Below are positions 5,067 to 5,793 of a stretch of DNA of 5,793 nucleotides, piece after piece. The DNA is from an uncultured Alphaproteobacteria bacterium (GTDB lineage: Bacteria; Pseudomonadota; Alphaproteobacteria; Rs-D84): assembly GCA_937901165.1 (NCBI GenBank), contig CALCGS010000042.1, forward strand, positions 1 through 5,793. The letters are read 5' to 3'. Numbering within the stretch: the first letter of the stretch is position 1; the number at the start of each line of letters is the position of its first letter. Under the pieces are notes generated by a model. That model had not been told where the DNA came from, ran no database searches, and saw only the letters and a program-made list of their open reading frames with translations. The translations under genes and the position numbers were made by a program.

Positions 5067-5793
5067 TTATTTCCTCCGATTTAATTCCTCAATCATAATC
5101 TTGCTAGTTAAACTTGGATTAACTTTGCCACCGCTCTTTTTCATTACTTGACCAATTAAAAATCCTAACGCACGATCTTTGCCCGCGTGATAATCCTTAA
5201 TTGATTGTGCATTGTTATCTAAAACTTCTATCACTAACGCACGAATCTTTTTATCATCGGATTCTTGACTTGTAACTTTAAGTTTTTCTTTGGCGACTTT
5301 TAAATCTACATGATTATTAATCATATAGTTAAAGATTTCTCGACCAATCTTATTTGAAATTTTGCCTGATTCAATTTCATCAATTAAAGCGACTAAATGG
5401 TTAGGCTTAATTTCAAATTGATCAATCGTTAATGCATTCTTATTTAAAATAGCGAGGATATCACTAATAATCCAATTCGCGATACTCTTATAGTGTTTAG
5501 ATAATTTAGCGCAGCTATCAAAGTAATCAGCGATTTTAATATTCGATAAAAGGATACTCGTATCGTATTCATTTAATTTAAATTCTTTTTGATAACGTTC
5601 ACGTTTTGCGCTCGCTAATTCTTTAGAACTCTTAATGGCATCATTAATAAACTCATCACTTAGTTTAATAATTGGAATATTGGCATCTGGGAAATATTTA
5701 TAATCAACGGAATCGGTTTTTAAACGCATCGATTGAGTGGCTTTATGCTCCTCATCATAACGTCTAGTTTCTTGAACAATCTTTTCGCCTTTA
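5067..5793 (-). CDS. gatB: Asp-tRNA(Asn)/Glu-tRNA(Gln) amidotransferase subunit B, C-terminal half (cut by right edge)
   Basis: GatB is the kinase and tRNA-binding subunit of the GatCAB complex, which converts Glu-tRNA(Gln) and Asp-tRNA(Asn) to the amidated forms. The frame is open to the right edge and codes for 241 residues, about half of a family length near 475. It opens in the end of the catalytic cradle with VQETRRYDE, then TQSMRLKTD and DYKYFPD, the conserved block before the helical tail. SNKIGREIF and the YqeY-like C-terminal GKDRALGFLIGQVMKKSGGKVNPSL are typical GatB. The N-terminal half is outside. An ATG at 5729 lies inside the conserved block and is not the start. The style (Lys and Ile rich, ATT/ATC rather than ATA) points to Firmicutes or Mollicutes. 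In such genomes gatB commonly ends a gatC-gatA-gatB operon; here galE follows at once. Confidence 0.96.
   Translation of the reverse strand, partial: KGEKIVQETRRYDEEHKATQSMRLKTDSVDYKYFPDANIPIIKLSDEFINDAIKSSKELASAKRERYQKEFKLNEYDTSILLSNIKIADYFDSCAKLSKHYKSIANWIISDILAILNKNALTIDQFEIKPNHLVALIDEIESGKISNKIGREIFNYMINNHVDLKVAKEKLKVTSQESDDKKIRALVIEVLDNNAQSIKDYHAGKDRALGFLIGQVMKKSGGKVNPSLTSKIMIEELNRRK
5073..5077 (-). promoter_or_regulatory. Strong ribosome binding site of galE
   Basis: GGAGG, 7 nt before the galE ATG, is formed by the last codons of gatB. None of the genes left of the junction has such a consensus site, which fits a different host background. Confidence 0.8.

Overview
The window appears to hold two genomic backgrounds. 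From 1 to about 4,690 it reads as a compact, AT-rich Gram-negative genome, most likely an alphaproteobacterium (a tentative assignment from protein flavour only). From about 4,710 to the right edge it reads as a low-GC Firmicutes/Mollicutes-type genome. The break lies inside a galE gene that loses its family sequence after about 119 residues. Isoleucine codon use changes at the same place: ATA is 8 of 12 Ile codons in the tgt part, but 1 of about 40 in galE plus gatB. A chimeric contig is the simplest explanation; horizontal transfer is the alternative.

Left block, minus strand (1-2,689): era, queA and tgt lie head to tail with gaps of 12 and 2 nt, and almost certainly form one operon. Era is the ribosome-assembly GTPase. 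Tgt and QueA are two steps of queuosine tRNA modification; Tgt is cut off by the left edge.

Middle block (2,690-3,950): a 101-bp divergent intergenic region carries a clear sigma70-type promoter for a plus-strand pair. The pair is a dCTP deaminase-family gene and a small unrecognised gene 6 nt downstream, closed by a hairpin terminator at about 3,920-3,943.

RNA block (3,950-4,305): a complete tRNA-Lys(UUU) gene on the minus strand, with encoded CCA, runs straight into its own terminator. Beyond it lies a roughly 150-bp non-coding block boxed between two terminators. The far edge of that block repeats 16 bp of the tRNA 3' end exactly. This is the least explained part of the window: a degenerate tRNA copy, an attachment-site remnant or a small structured RNA.

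Right part, minus strand: an unrecognised 121-aa helical protein gene (4,306-4,671), the broken galE (to 5,065), and the C-terminal half of gatB running off the right edge. galE and gatB are 1 nt apart, and galE has a strong GGAGG ribosome binding site inside the end of gatB, in the Firmicutes manner. No CRISPR array, insertion sequence, defence system or other recognisable new system is visible.
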